From Strigops habroptila (lineage: Eukaryota; Chordata; Aves; Psittaciformes; Psittacidae), in assembly GCF_004027225.2 (NCBI RefSeq), contig NC_044284.2, positions 39,666,420 through 39,730,419 of the forward strand: DNA of 64,000 nt. The letters are read 5' to 3'. Under the pieces are notes generated by a model. That model did no database searches. It was not told the origin of the DNA and saw only the letters and a list, made by a program, of their open reading frames with translations. Of this stretch, positions 22,849 through 36,158 are shown piece by piece (within the stretch, counting starts at the first letter, position 1; every line of letters begins with the position of its first letter). A program made the position numbers and the translations under genes.

Positions 22849-25690
22849 GACTGTCCCTCACCTGAGGAGGGTAGGCTAATGTTAATAACCATGTTCCAGA
22901 AAAAGCAGACCTCTGAAAAATCTCCCAGACAGACATAATTTATATTTTCCACTTCTGCCAAAGCAGGGTGTCTGTACGTTCCATCAGCTTGGCACAAGGC
23001 CTCATCAGCCGCTGCAGGGCCGATTAAGTGGCACACAAGATTTCCTGTGCACTGTGGTTTTGAGATGCCCTTCAGATGACACTGTGTTGGGTTTGTTCAC
23101 ATACCCAGTGGGAGGAAGCTCATGGACCACAGCCACAACAGCTTGGGAAACAACTACTGGAAAGGGCTGGCAGCCAGCCCAGGACTTCTCTGTTTTGGAA
23201 GACTTTTTCAAAGATGATGTCTAGCTCGGGTAGGTCTCTGCCTGCTCCCACGTACTCACTGCCGCAGCTACCAAGCACTGCCTCCTGAGTACCTAAATTA
23301 AAGATCAGCTGCATTTTGTACTAGTGACCTCCATGTCCACGGTCTTGCCAGTGCTGGCGGGCCAGCACCTGAGGGAGGAAAATGAGGGCAGCTCAAGGGC
23401 CAATCTGGGATGCAGGAGACCTCTTGGTTCTTTTGCAACCCCCTCCTCTTGGGCTCTTGGGCAATGACTTCATCTCGGCTCCAGTTCCTCCGGAAAAGCA
23501 GAAATTACCTCATTTGGCACCAAGGCCGTATCAAGCCCCGAGAGGCCCTCTCTAGCATACACTAATAGCATAGCAACAAGTACTGCAAGAAAACATGCAA
23601 AACAAGACGTACTTGCTCAGGCCACAACCACTGCTCTTGCTGGTTACAACAGATTATCTTTCAAAATGTTTAGGATAGGTGCAATGCCACAACAGAGGTT
23701 GAGGGGAATCTAAAAGGGGAGGGAAATCCACCAAACGCAAAACCAAAAAACAAGACCCAGGGCAGGAGGGCAAGAGAAAGGAAAACTATTCAGACAATTA
23801 AAAGTACTCCAGGAAGCACTGCTCTTCCGAACCTTTCACTTCTACAGGAAAAATCAGCCAGCAACAAGCCAGGCACGCTTCTGTGCTCCACAGCCCTAAG
23901 GCCAGGTCCTTAGCAACCCTTTGCTGCTTGCCAGCAGTCCTCCCTCATCCACGTTTAATTCTCCGTGGCTCCAGCAGCACTGACATGCCTGCAGCCGGTC
24001 TCACCGCAGAAAGGACAACCTTGCTGCATTCCCTGCCCTGTCACTCTGCTCACCTCCAGGGAAAAGCATGTCCACAAGCACGTGCTGACCTGCCCGTACA
24101 AGCACAACTGCCTGCTTCTGTCCAGATAGAGGCAGATCATGGTGTTTGCCATCACACAAAGTGTTGCTAATCTCACATTTAAAACCCAAAGCACAAGGAA
24201 TGGGGAGAGCACCTCATCTTCATCCTGTCCTGATTAAATGGGAAAGACTGTTTTGCTTGATAGTAAAGTCCTGACTCTATCAACCTAGAAGAAATACAGG
24301 ACTTCACACTAATGCCTTAAATCAAATTTATCAGCCACTAAGCCTGACTTGGCCCCTGACGTGTCCAATCTTGTCTCTTATAGGCAAAAGCCCTCATTAT
24401 TTCTTAGGCCAGCTCTTCGCCATAGCAACTGGTCAAAAACACTCCTCCTCCCTCCATAGTTCTTCAACACTCCCTTTGCCCCTGCAGCACTGCCACACAC
24501 TCCATATGTCAACTGCTTTCATCTTGGAAGGATCCCAAAAATATTATTGCAACATCACTGCCTGAAAGGGGTTACTGGAAAGGAAAAATGTAAAAATTAG
24601 AAAGGGTTCCTTTTTCTGCTTCACCCCTGTAAGAGGTATAGAAAGCCAAGAAACAAATTGCTGATTCAGCTGAGAAGGCTCTGGTGGAAGCAGAGAGAAA
24701 CTCCCCCATCCCATGCCTGGTGTGCAATACAGCTGGGCTCCAGCCAGTATAGGCCATTTCCACCCCACTGTTGCTCATCGCTGCATAAAGAGACAACTAA
24801 CTGGGCTCGCAGACCCCCAGCTCATCCTCCAGCAACCACCCTACTGAACCTACCAGTGCTACCTATGGTGGCATGAATGTCCCACAGCACCCATGCAGTG
24901 TGCTAAAGAGCCCAGCAAATGTTAAGTAACTCAAACCATTTTGAGATTAACTTAGGCTCCTGAGAATAAAAGCCTTCCCCCATCCCCTAACACCCCAAAA
25001 CCAGAGTGCAAAGCAAATTAGCAGTGCTCTTCTACAGCTCGGCAAGAGATCAATGATTACTTCAGGACAACCTGACCTTAAGAATTGCTCTCCAAACCAT
25101 GAAGCATTGCTACAGGTTGGGGGATAAAAGTCAAGCATGACACTTCAGTGAGCTGTACAGAAGTGAGCCTTTGTGATTGCCGGGATGGGAGCACCCTCTC
25201 AAAATGGCTCCTCAGGCACAAGTTCAGAGTGAGAAAACACTGGCAGCAGCTAAAATTCACAGGCTCCTACAACAGGAAAGGAACTCTTACAAGGAATTAA
25301 CTAACAATGAAAGATTAGGGGAACCTGTTTCTCTTACCTGCCCCTGTACCTCCAGCCTTCTGCTTTTAGGATGCAAATGCAAATCGTTAAGAGAACAGGC
25401 AGTCTTGCTTGAGCCCAAACCAGTCCAAAGCAGTTTCCCCACTGGACTTCTATGCGCAAGCAGAGCTGAGACGAAAGCAGGGGATGGTGGGAGGGGAGTA
25501 GGATGCTGAGGCCAAAGGCTGATGACCAGCTACAGAAGGTTAAACAAAGAACAGAGAAAAAGCAATGTTTAGTTTGAAAGAAGTTTTAAAGTTCAATCTG
25601 ACAAGGGAAAGTTTGACCACCTACCCCATGCAAATGCCAGATGCTTTCAGTTCTTGCCAATAGAAAATTAACTGTTTTTACCATGAAAAA

Positions 25691-25705
25691 CCCCCCCCCC
25701 CCCCC
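25691..25705. repeat. C15 homopolymer
   Basis: Fifteen consecutive C. Length is prone to assembly or polymerase error. Confidence 0.9.
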
Positions 25706-28700
25706 AACTTTCAAGACTTCAAACAATAATGTGATGATCTAAGGTATTTGTTAATCTCACTTTGGTATCTTGTAGCTCAGCAAAATGCTTCCTTCTGCCC
25801 CAAGCCCTGCTACGGCCCCATTCCCAAGCAGGCTCCAGTTGGGAGGAACTGCCCCACTTCACAGAGTTTCAAATATGTCCCCTCTTAAATACACTCACCT
25901 GTTCACTTGCAGAACTGGAAAGATGAGGATTAACAGCTACTCCCCGCACCTTCAGCCCACACATAGCAGTGTTGGGAGCAGGACTGAGCAACATGTTCCA
26001 GCCTAGGGTGCAGTTGCTCTACAAATTCAATGGCACTGCGTCCTGATCATCAAAACCCAGGAGCTGGCTGGCTGAGTGGGTGCTAAAGCCGCCCTGTTAC
26101 TGGCCTCTAGTAAGAGTCCAGGTCTTGATGGAAAATGCAGCTGCAAGCTGGTTAGGGGGAAGTAAAAGACCTTACTATACCGTTAAGGGCTAGAATTAAA
26201 TGGGACAGAGATTGTGGAAATAAATGAAAGGATGACATGCTCTGAAGCCAACTTTGTTTCCATGGGCTCCTCTCCAAAGCCTGGGGCCAAAGTGCCACTC
26301 TTAAAAATTGACTCTGCCCAACGTATTCTTGCTCTCTTGTCAGTTTTAGAACCAGGGATATCTTCATCAAAAGCAAGGACAAAAGCTACACAATCCACTC
26401 TGAACACTGCCCGCTAACACACAAATACCTGTTCCTCAGAATTGCTTTCTGCCTAACAGCATATCGGGCCAGACCTGCAATGCAAGTCAGTGAGTAACCC
26501 GCAGGTTACATATTTGTAATCTGCTGCAGGAGGTAAAATGTCCTCACTGAGAAAGAACTTACGCACCTGACCTTGCTGCTCCAAGTGTCTGCTGGTTTTA
26601 TTTTCCAAGGTAACATCTATGCTTGCAGGTCCCAGGGTCTTCAGGGTGAATTAGGGATCCTCCGCACCCGGCAAAGAGCAGCGGGCAGACATCCAAGTAT
26701 GGGTTTCCATTCACGCAATGCTTAGAGGCAGTTTAAAGCAGTAAACCCAAGAACGAACACCTTTTGTGTTTTCCATTTCCCATACAGTTTAAGCTAGTGT
26801 GAATGAACTCTTACCAGTGTGACAAAGTATGCTGCTATTGCAAACTGCATATTTGCTTCACTGTAAAAAAAAAGAGGCCAAACACGTAAAACTGAGTATG
26901 GAAATACTTCCTTTAATGATGGTGGCCCTATTAACAGCGAGTTTAATTCCAGAACTGACACTGTAGGGCTGAAGGGATCCATAAGCTGCCCAAGCCATAC
27001 CGTCTAGGGTAGCTGAGTAAATATATTTTGAGTGCAGCACATAAGTGGCAATTTACTGCTGGTTCAGCTCAAAGCAACAACAGCACTCACACCTGAGCAG
27101 AACTATACCTAAGGAAGGATCCAAAGTGACAACTGCGTTAACACAAATCAGTAGCTGCTTTGTTTCCTCTAGCAGAGGGACTGTTTTTCTCTCAAAGCTG
27201 CTGTTCACAGACCCAAAGCAGGGATCTGCCGCTCAAAACCACTAAGCGCCAAAGCTCTAAGCCTGGCAGCCTGGGACAAGAGATCAAGCATCATGCCTCA
27301 GTTTTAGTTTCTCCCACACTCACAGTCTAGGAGATAGGGAGTTAGAATTCACAGTTATGGGGAAGGAGGTTACAGAAACAACTCAAGATATCCCAGCCAG
27401 GACAGGGGACCCCTTCACTTTAGAGTGCCTAAAGGTGCCTTTTCCAGGTGCCTGCAGAGCTGTGCGGTACAGCACACTGCTGCCTGCCACCTCTGCTGGA
27501 AGATCACAAGCTCTGCTCTCTGCTTTTTAGACAAAAGAGCCCGGAACAATTTACAGCAGCAGGGAGACATTGTGTCTTCTCAACATACCTGCACTGTTCT
27601 CTGAATTGCCCTTTGAGAAGCTAGAAAGAAAAAGCCCTTAAACATACCTCAGTGGTGACCAGGAACACAAATTTGTTTAGATTTTGGTTTGTGCTTTGGG
27701 TGCTCATTGCCGAGTTTTATGGTGATGCACAGGGAGGAAGACTTAGGCACTCACAGAGCAAGATGTGATCAAGAAATCCCATGTTCTGGGCTAGCCTTTT
27801 CCAGCTCCCTTCTATTCTGGTATCCAAACCCAAAGGGAAAAAAAGTCCAGCAGCTGCCATTCACTTGAACCCAGTTTCCCCCTCCCATTATACAAAAACC
27901 TCCAAGTTTCCCCAAAGCTCTCATGATGCAGAGCAGCCACCCCCCCCACTTCCAAAGGGATCCGACACTCCACAGCACTTCAGATCTTCTTTAAAAGCCA
28001 ATCGCTGCAGAAATACAGTTGTTTCTTTGGTTGTTTTTTTCCCCCCAAGGGAGTACCTGAGCATCCTGCACCATCAGACTAGTGGGAAAAAGAAAGGAAA
28101 CCATCATCAACTGAAACATCCAGATTTCAGCTGGATTGCCCACTGAACACAATTCCCATTATAGGATACTGAATGCTTCAAGTCACCCAGCAAGAAAATA
28201 CAATTGTGTGGAAGTGTGGGGGGGCCTAACAATTAGTAGTGATGGGCTTTGGGCCAGCAAAGCGCACACCTCAGACTGCATCCATGGTGCCTGGGCTCAA
28301 AATTTAAGTAATAAACATGCCTAAACTCCCAGGGCAGAAGGGTGTGCTTGCCATGCACCAGGAGAAAGAACAGCTTTTTAGCAAAGCAACAACTTACTCT
28401 GTATCAGACTATGTTCAGCCAGTCTCAGATTTATAGCCAGCTAATAACCTGTTAAAGCCCTCAAAAAGAAGTGAAAGGAGATTAAAAACCACAAAACAGA
28501 CTGTGAAGCCAACCTTGTTCTGACTTTAATGCAAGTTCCAAAACAGGAAACAAGCTCACCATTAGAGGCACTCTGCTTGCTCCTTGCTCTGAGGAGGTGT
28601 GTTTTTGTTTGTTTGTTTTTAAACACACAGACTTTCTTCAAGCAATTACCAAAACTGATTGAGTATTCTTTCTTGTTCACCTCGGATGAACACATGAAGA

Positions 28701-29709
28701 AGCCACTTTGTCTACAAGTGGAGTCAGAAGAGAACAGACCAGACCACCAAAAAGACACGTGGTTTCTCTGCTATTTGGCATCTCTTATGCTCCAGCCTGG
28801 CAGAGAACAAACACACCTTGACCTGGAGTAAGCCACACACAGTCAGTCTTACAGAGTCTTACACCTCACACAACATTTAGAAGAACACACATTCATCCCA
28901 GACAGAAAAAGAGAGGTATTTCAACGTGTTCTCCATTAATTTATCATTTAATATAAATGCCGACAGAAAAGCAGATAAGACCTTGTAGACACTTCCATCT
29001 ATTTACAAACCAATAGCGAATCACCACCTTTCCACTCTTTGTTGTTCTTGTATCTGCAACTTAAAGGACCCTTAAACACAATATGGAAGCAAAGTGAGGT
29101 TTGAATCAGCTTTGTGAGAGAGAAAAGCAAGGGGTGAAGAGCAAAAAAGAAATAGTATTTCAACATATGGCTTTTTCTATATAACCACCATGCACACATA
29201 CCACTTCCTTGTTCTTTAATACAGAAGTGACGCTGTTGTCTCTATAGTTCTAAAAAAGAAATAAAGGAGACAAATTCTGACTTTCAGATCTCTGGATCCT
29301 CTTGGGTTTTGCCTCCTTCAATCCACTCTGTCCCACTTCCGCACAGTATCTAGAAAGCTTTCCTTTCAAGTTTAAAAAGTATACTGCAGGAGCAAAGATA
29401 CAGAGAGCTGGATATAGTGAACTCTTTCTGCTAATCCTTTTGTCATGTCAGAGCTTTTTCAAAAGGTAGTAAAGCATCTAACCTTCCCAGGAAAGAGGCA
29501 TCAATGCCTTGTGTACCTCTGAATGTCTCCCCCATGACCAGGCCTGTATATACAAGACTTGAAAATTCCCCTGAACTTGCAAATAATTCAGTTGATGGAA
29601 TTCTTCTCATACATTCTACTTAATCTCTACTCCTATTAAAATGTTTTGATAGTTACAAACATATTCACAATCCCAACCCGGAGTCAGCTATTCCCATAAA
29701 GGCTCAAGA

Positions 29710-29727
29710 TTTTTTTTTTTTTTTTTT
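29710..29727. repeat. T18 homopolymer
   Basis: Eighteen consecutive T on the plus strand, so a poly(A) run in an RC3H1-sense transcript if the 3' UTR reaches this far. Confidence 0.9.
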
Positions 29728-31283
29728 GATGTGGGAGAGAGGCAGGGAAGGAAGAAAACAGCTGGAGAAGAAAAGTAAGTAAAGAACCAGTCCAAACAGA
29801 AAGAGAATTCGTGACATTGTTTAGCACTGATTTATGGGAACAGCAGACAGGGAATTTTACTCATCCAGGATCCTAAATAAATTCAAGAAATAGTTCATAA
29901 CCTGACTCAACAAACCTCATGGTCTCCTTTATTACCTAGACTATCCTTTTTATTTTTTTGTTAAATATACCTCTGCAGGGCACAATCACATACAATCAAT
30001 ACGATTGGAAAATTACATGAGCTCTATCCCAAGCATATATGCATCAATGTTAAAAAGTTATTTAAAAAACCAAACAAACCAAAAAATAAAATAAACTCCA
30101 CCCAAAAAGGTGATAATGACTGCAGAATGTCTCGGGGAGACTTGTATGGAACTAACAAGATCAAAGAAAACTAGGCTTACAAAAAAACAGGAAAAAACCA
30201 TCATCTATAGAGAAATCCCACAACTGGAAGGAGATGATTTCAAAGAGGGGGTGGGAGCTGTCATATAGAAGATCCCACAACTCTTCCACCCTCCTCACAC
30301 ACGTCTTGCCTCAACTCCTCCTCCCCATAGCAACACACACAATGGGGAAAGAGCTCAATGCTATGCTACCAGTTATAGAAAACAGGGAAAAATAATCAAG
30401 CTACAGCACAGTTGCTAAGCTGATTTCAAGAAAAGCTCTTCACATAGAGGCTGCTTACACAGCAAGCAGAGGCCAAAAGGGCAATGGGAACTCCTCAAAT
30501 TTAGAAAAAAATTGAAGTAATTTGATGTGCTAGATTTGCCCACGTTAGAGCAGCTTCCCTTAAGAGAGGCTGCAGATTAAAGGTACCAATTGTAAACTGT
30601 GCAGCAGCTGTGCCATGAACAGGGTTTCTTCTCTGACTCAGGTTGCTTCATACATTTATAAAATGCTGCTACCAAGTTTCTTTTTAAAAAGCTAGAAATA
30701 GAGAGGTCAGTGCACACATCCAGTTGTGGGATCCATCCAATACACAATCTGGTTTGGATGCCAAAGACTTGTGAGTACTGCCTGCCACAGAACTATTAAT
30801 AAATCTTTTTAACATTACAATGAAGCAAGTAATTACTTAAATATCAAACACTCCACAAGATTTACTTTTTTGCTTATGGATATATTTTCCCCCATATACA
30901 TGTTGCATGTAATTCCATCATCTAATGCTTTTGATTTTCAGAGACACTGCACCACCTGTTGCTTCCATCTTTCCCAAGACTGTATCTTTTAGATTGAAGT
31001 AGTTGTTTTCCTAAAAATTTCAGATCTTAGAATCAGTTGTTTCCTGGAATATGAAAACATCCAATTTGTGTATTCAAAGGCACCTGCCTTGTTGGATGAA
31101 GCTAGGCACCTAAACATTCCTTAAAATCATACTTAACTTACTGGAATTGCAAAGATTGCCTGGGAAAGATCAGTTAATTATTTAGGTTACTAAGCTATAG
31201 GCATTCCATTTTATTATGGTCGCACACTTTAAGCTTTAAATGACTGGGATGTTCCTGACAGACAAATCCATATTCCTACATGT

Positions 31284-31293
31284 TTTATTTATT
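31284..31293 (-). terminator. RC3H1: Candidate distal RC3H1 polyadenylation signals
   Basis: Minus strand reads CCAATAAATAAAACATG, two overlapping AATAAA hexamers, followed about 20 bases on by TGTCTGTC, a plausible GU-rich downstream element. Use would give a 3' UTR of about 6.1 kb. Other AATAAA hexamers exist both nearer (35.6 kb) and farther (29.93-29.95 kb), so the actual end is undecided. Confidence 0.35.
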
Positions 31294-33187
31294 GGGAAAT
31301 TTCAGAAAAAACTGCACCCTCTTTGCTTACCATCGTGTTCAAAGAGTTTCCACGGTATGGTATTACACTTGCCATTAGGAAATAAAACTATTAAAAAAAA
31401 AAAATCAGTTTAGGTTTGTTCTCCTTTCCTCTAATTAAGGCTCTACCTGCATCACAAGAAGTGCCTCGAAGACTATGACAACACTAAGCAGTTACATTCT
31501 TCTTCCTACACAAGAATAAAGACCACATGTTAACTGTATAAAGGACACTGTGTTGGGATAACATTCCCTGACATCACTTACTTGTATAAGTAACTTGAAC
31601 TAACTTACTCAAGCCTCTTTCAGCCCCCTGACATATCCACAGAAAATAATGAAGTTGGTAACAGCTGAGTATGGAAAAAGAGAATCCCAAATGAAGTTTT
31701 TGGCATTCAGATTATATTTGATCTGAGAACAAGCCAATTTGTGCTACATAATCTGTATGCTGATATATTACAAGTAACCACTCCCCAACTGTTGGTACTA
31801 AGGCTATACCTAGAAAGTGGCTCAGAAGAGCTGCTTCACTTTCCTCATAAATTCAGAGTTTACATTTAACTCAAGCAAGGCAGATGTTTTTCAGTTAGTG
31901 CCTAGATTACCATTTAGACAATTCAAGAACTTTGGCTTCCTTTTTTTTTTCGTTCATCCAGGGGAATTGACTTACTGTGATACAAAAAACTGAATTGCTA
32001 ACTCTAACTTTTTTGGGTGTTTTTATATCAGTGCTATCAACATTAGAAGGCGGGAACAGAAGTGTGTGTTTTGGAAAGTGAATGATGACAAAATTTGAAT
32101 AGGAGGTTAACATCATGCTCCAGCCTTGGTCTGTGTTCCTTCTACCTAGTCTAGTACTATAAAAACTTCTTCATACGCACACAGACAAGCACAGAACTTG
32201 CACACTGTTTAAATGGGTTCCCCCCCCCCCATTTTAGAACAGAAGATGAGTTGGCACTCCTGCTGTTGAGCCTCCTAACGCTAGCAGTGAATTTCTTGGA
32301 CCATAGCTAGTTAATCAAAGATACTTTATATCAGGGTTCTTCAGATAACTGTCCTGTAAGTCAGCTTCATTATAGTCCAGATTTTTAAATGGAAATGACA
32401 ATGGACATGAGGATTTATGCTTCTCTGACTTACAGATTTCTCTCCAAACCTGAAGAGTAATAGTCTGCAAGAGTTTAAGTTAGATCAAGAAAGGGAAATG
32501 CAAGCGGCTTTCTTGTACTATCAATGAAAAGCCTCACTCCTAGCACTAATATAAATTTGCCCCACCTAACTCAATTTGTGCTGTCAAGAGACAATATCAT
32601 CATACAAGTTTGCTTCTTCCACATCTAATTTAATGTAATGCTACAATTTGACAAGTCTTTTCAGTTCCAATGGGCTTAAAAGTCAGTCACATTTGCAACA
32701 CAGATTTATCTTTTACTGTAATTGAAGAAATTTTAAATCAGTATTCAATTTAAACACTTAAAGACAAGGCTTCTTTGATTACATTTCTACATTCCTTCTC
32801 CCTCTCTAAATTAGCCATTCCGTCAGCTGAGAGAATGCATAAGAGACTGAAAACGTGTCAGAATACCCCAGATACATCTCAGTACATTGCAAATTTTATG
32901 ACTAAACAGAACGGTTTTCCACAATTTAATGCATGGATAAGGCTTGACAATCACTATCTTTTGTAAATTGTTATTAGGATAATACAGTCAACTCACAAAC
33001 CCCTTACAAAGATTTGACAATCAAAATGGCTACACCAGGGAAAAAAAAAAGTGTAAAGCACAAGTCTTTGGCTCTCCTTTAAAGAAAAACAGCAGTTTAC
33101 CATGTTTATACAGATCCCCCGTTTGCCTACCAGTAGGGGCAATATCACATTTGTGCATCACTGAGTAATAACACCATTAGAAAAGGC

Positions 33188-33202
33188 AACTTCACAGAAG
33201 TT
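33188..33202 (-). promoter_or_regulatory. Constitutive-decay-element-like stem-loop in RC3H1 3' UTR
   Basis: The RC3H1-sense strand reads AACTTC-TGT-GAAGTT, a perfect 6-bp stem with a UGU triloop closed by C-G. This fits the pyrimidine-purine-pyrimidine loop consensus (UUCYRYGAA) of constitutive decay elements recognised by the Roquin ROQ domain, including the TNF element with the same loop. On the other strand the loop would be ACA and would not fit. Confidence 0.5.
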
Positions 33203-34999
33203 ATTGGCTAAGCGAATTCATTTGAATGCTCTGTTTTGAGGCAGCAAGCTGTCACTGTTACACAATCAGGGAGGGTGAATGGGCAAGCCACAGAAGGAAA
33301 GGAAGGAGCATATGGATTAAAGGGAGAGAACAAGGCTCAGAAGAAACTAGAGAGAGAGGAACTTGAGAACAAATGGGCAACAGTGCTGCAAGTTCGAAAG
33401 GTGGGTGCTCTGATCTTAATTAAAAAAAAAGTCCTACCCTGAAATAGGACAGGATATGACAGTATACAAGAAGAGCAGAATAAAAAGTGTAACTTTCTCC
33501 TATTAAGAGAACTAGGTCATAGGAAATGAAGAAGAGATGTTGACAGAAAAAGGAAAATAACACTACAGAGTAAACAAACATAATTTCTACACCATCTGAA
33601 TCACTGACATACTAAAGCTTAACCTAACACTTGAAGCTTCCTATTCTGGGGGCGTTTGTCCATGCTGAGGCTGAAACCCAGGTATCAGTGAGGGTTCAAA
33701 GCTGTCTACTGCCGGAGAAAATTTAACCTACCTACCAAATGATGCAGTAGTGCCCTAATACCATGGTAATACTGTTTCTTCTTGCCCAGGTAGAAGGAAC
33801 TAAACCACTTTCTGAGTGAGACCAATTTCACCGAGGTGGACAGCATTCCTGTACGACTAGGACAATGGCTATAGACATGAATGCAGCAGGATACAGTTAC
33901 TCCAGAAATCTTCATGCCCTGCTCATGTACTGTAACCATCAATGCTTCCATTATACATAGAGCTATCTGTCCTCCCAGTTCTATTAGCATGGTTTTCCAC
34001 TAAGGGTACGTTTTAGACACAGCTTCCAGAAAAGACTTAAAAGCATGCACCGCATTTTGCTGTTTGACTTGTTCAATCAACTAAACTTCTGCAAAAAAGC
34101 AGAAAATGGATAAGAGGAGGAGGGGAAAAAACAAAGCCAAAAATCAATACTGGTAGATATTAAGCAAGCTATTTAGCAAGCCAAACTATAATACTGGGCA
34201 AACAGGGCATTCACCTGGACACACTGATCACAAGGACACTATGCAAAAAGTACAGCACAGAGAGCTGGATAAAGGAGGAAAAAAAAAAAAAACAAACAAC
34301 AGGAAGATCTTCCTTCTAATCCACAGGTTTTAGAAGCATTCACCCTATGTAGGCCAGCAATCTGAATAGCTCTTACTGCATAAATCCTCTCAGGAGCATA
34401 AGTGGAGAAAAAAATTAATCCCTAACCTGGCAAGGAAACTAGCTGGCACAAGTAATAAAAGGTGAAGAGTTTTTTGCCCCTCCAGATTTTCTTTCTAGTA
34501 TTGAAAATGAATTTGTAGATTCAAACATATAACCGTCTTCAAAAATTCATTTTACATCAAAAATTACTGCAGTCAGAAAAGTATATTCTGGGCTTGTCCT
34601 CCTAGATTAGAATATTGCATTAATTATCTCAACTAAAATGAGCTCCCTGTGTTAATAAAAACACAGCAGGAAGAACAGACTAATTAAAAACTAGAAGGCT
34701 GACCTGATGGTGGTGCTCTGCACTAAAGGGTTGGAGAAGAGAGCATGGGTGCCTGTGTCAATTGACTTGTGAGCAGGCTGCCAGGGGAACATGTTAATCA
34801 TCACCATGCCTAGAGCAGAGACAGGAGGAACAGATCCGATGGGCTCAAAACTGCACCACCCTAGTTCTGCTCAGCTCAAAGGGGAGCGGCTGCAATGCTA
34901 GGCCTCAAGTAGGAGACATGGATGGATGGGGACAAGGTGTAGATGAAGCTATTCTAGTGCAAAGAGAATTCTTTGCCAAAAGTTCAGAGGGGTTAGAAG

Positions 35000-35018
35000 A
35001 AAAAAAAAAAAAAAAAAA
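35000..35018. repeat. A19 homopolymer
   Basis: Nineteen consecutive A on the plus strand, preceded by GAAG. Confidence 0.9.
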
Positions 35019-35207
35019 GCAAGCTTCAAAACTATTTGGTGATTAAGAGGCCAAAGTTCAACTGAGAGTGAAATAAACCCATGTGAAGACATATGGAAAG
35101 TGTGGGTGTGTGCGCTGAAAAATGCTTTTATTTTCATTCAGTGCTTCTACCTCCCAGACATTTGATCACAACAGCTGCGCTCATGCGAAAAAATTCTTAA
35201 AACATAC

Positions 35208-35280
35208 CCAATATATATACAGATATAACTATGTATATATGTATATATATATTTACATATAAATTTTTATTTAAATAAAA
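35208..35280. repeat. TA-rich low-complexity tract
   Basis: Alternating TA/TATG units followed by an A/T-only stretch containing a minus-strand AATAAA. Low complexity within the presumed RC3H1 3' UTR. Confidence 0.75.
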
Positions 35281-35586
35281 AAGAAAGCTCGAATCCCAAG
35301 CCAATATGTGTATCAAATCCTTGACCAGCCAGGTCTGTAGGGCATAATCAAATTCAATGTGAAATAGTATATAAACGCGGTGCCTTGACTGGGCAAATTA
35401 AATAATTGCTACTCAAAAGAGTCTTCTGTTTGGACTCTCCTACTGGTAGGCAATAGTGGGACTGTATCCCCTCCCACCCCCCATTTTGTTTTATTTAACA
35501 GTATGATGAATGCAAAGCTTAGCCCAAGGTTGCTATGACCTCAGGAGGAGTTAAGGTTAAGGAAAAAAACCTAAAAACCAAGAAAA

Positions 35587-35633
35587 TTTATTAAGTCTTG
35601 CTTTACCCAACCAAAGCAATGCAGTAATTTATT
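35587..35633 (-). terminator. RC3H1: Candidate proximal RC3H1 polyadenylation signals
   Basis: Two minus-strand AATAAA hexamers (35,628-35,633 and 35,587-35,592) 41 bases apart, about 1.8 kb after the stop. Either could end a shorter 3' UTR isoform that would exclude the stem-loop at 33.19 kb but keep the one at 37.19 kb. Confidence 0.35.
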
Positions 35634-36114
35634 ACATAACCAGTGCTTTCCGATTTAGTAGTCTAACCCAGAAAGAAAAAACGAGAACAGGCCAAGACGG
35701 TGCAGAGGGAGCAGCACTTCAGTCATTCTCCACGGGCTTCTTCGTATACAGGGTCCCATTGCAGTGCATGTTCAAAGATTCAAAAAACGTGCAGCAAGAA
35801 CAAAATCTCCTGATTTCTTTAACTTTTAAAGAAAACATCTAGAAAGGCTTACTGTTTCACCAACTTATGTTTACAAAGCATCAGCTTGGAGGTAGCACAC
35901 TAGATCAAGCAAAGTTCGTTTTTCACTACTTCTGACAGGATCTATGCTGCACCTGAAGTGGTCATTTTGATGCAGTTTTTCCCCTGTGAAAGGGGAATCT
36001 AGGAAGGATTCAATGCAGCAGTGGCAGACAAGCTGCAGGTTGATTCACAGGTGTCAAATTCTAATACACACAGAATTTTTAAGTTTAAAAAAAAATCCCG
36101 CTCTGTTCTATTTA

Positions 36115-36158
36115 GAGATTGCCATCACTGATGAGCACAAATCAGTGATGTTGATCTC
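36115..36158 (-). repeat. Long imperfect hairpin in RC3H1 3' UTR
   Basis: Perfect inner stem CATCACTGAT / ATCAGTGATG (36,123-36,132 and 36,141-36,150) around an 8-base loop. Beyond one mismatch and two wobble pairs it extends by GAGAT / ATCTC, about 17 paired positions in all. Confidence 0.8.

Larger units (their letters stand above)
22026..28900. other. Spacer between SERPINC1 and RC3H1
   Basis: Presumably holds SERPINC1 upstream sequence (exon 1, promoter), but I could not locate exon 1 with confidence. Short frames on both strands show no family signatures. It contains a C15 run and a perfect hairpin (listed separately). Confidence 0.4.

Noticed and set aside
35282-35300. GCTCGAATCCC resembling a tRNA T-arm
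   Set aside because: No matching D-arm, anticodon arm or acceptor stem around it.
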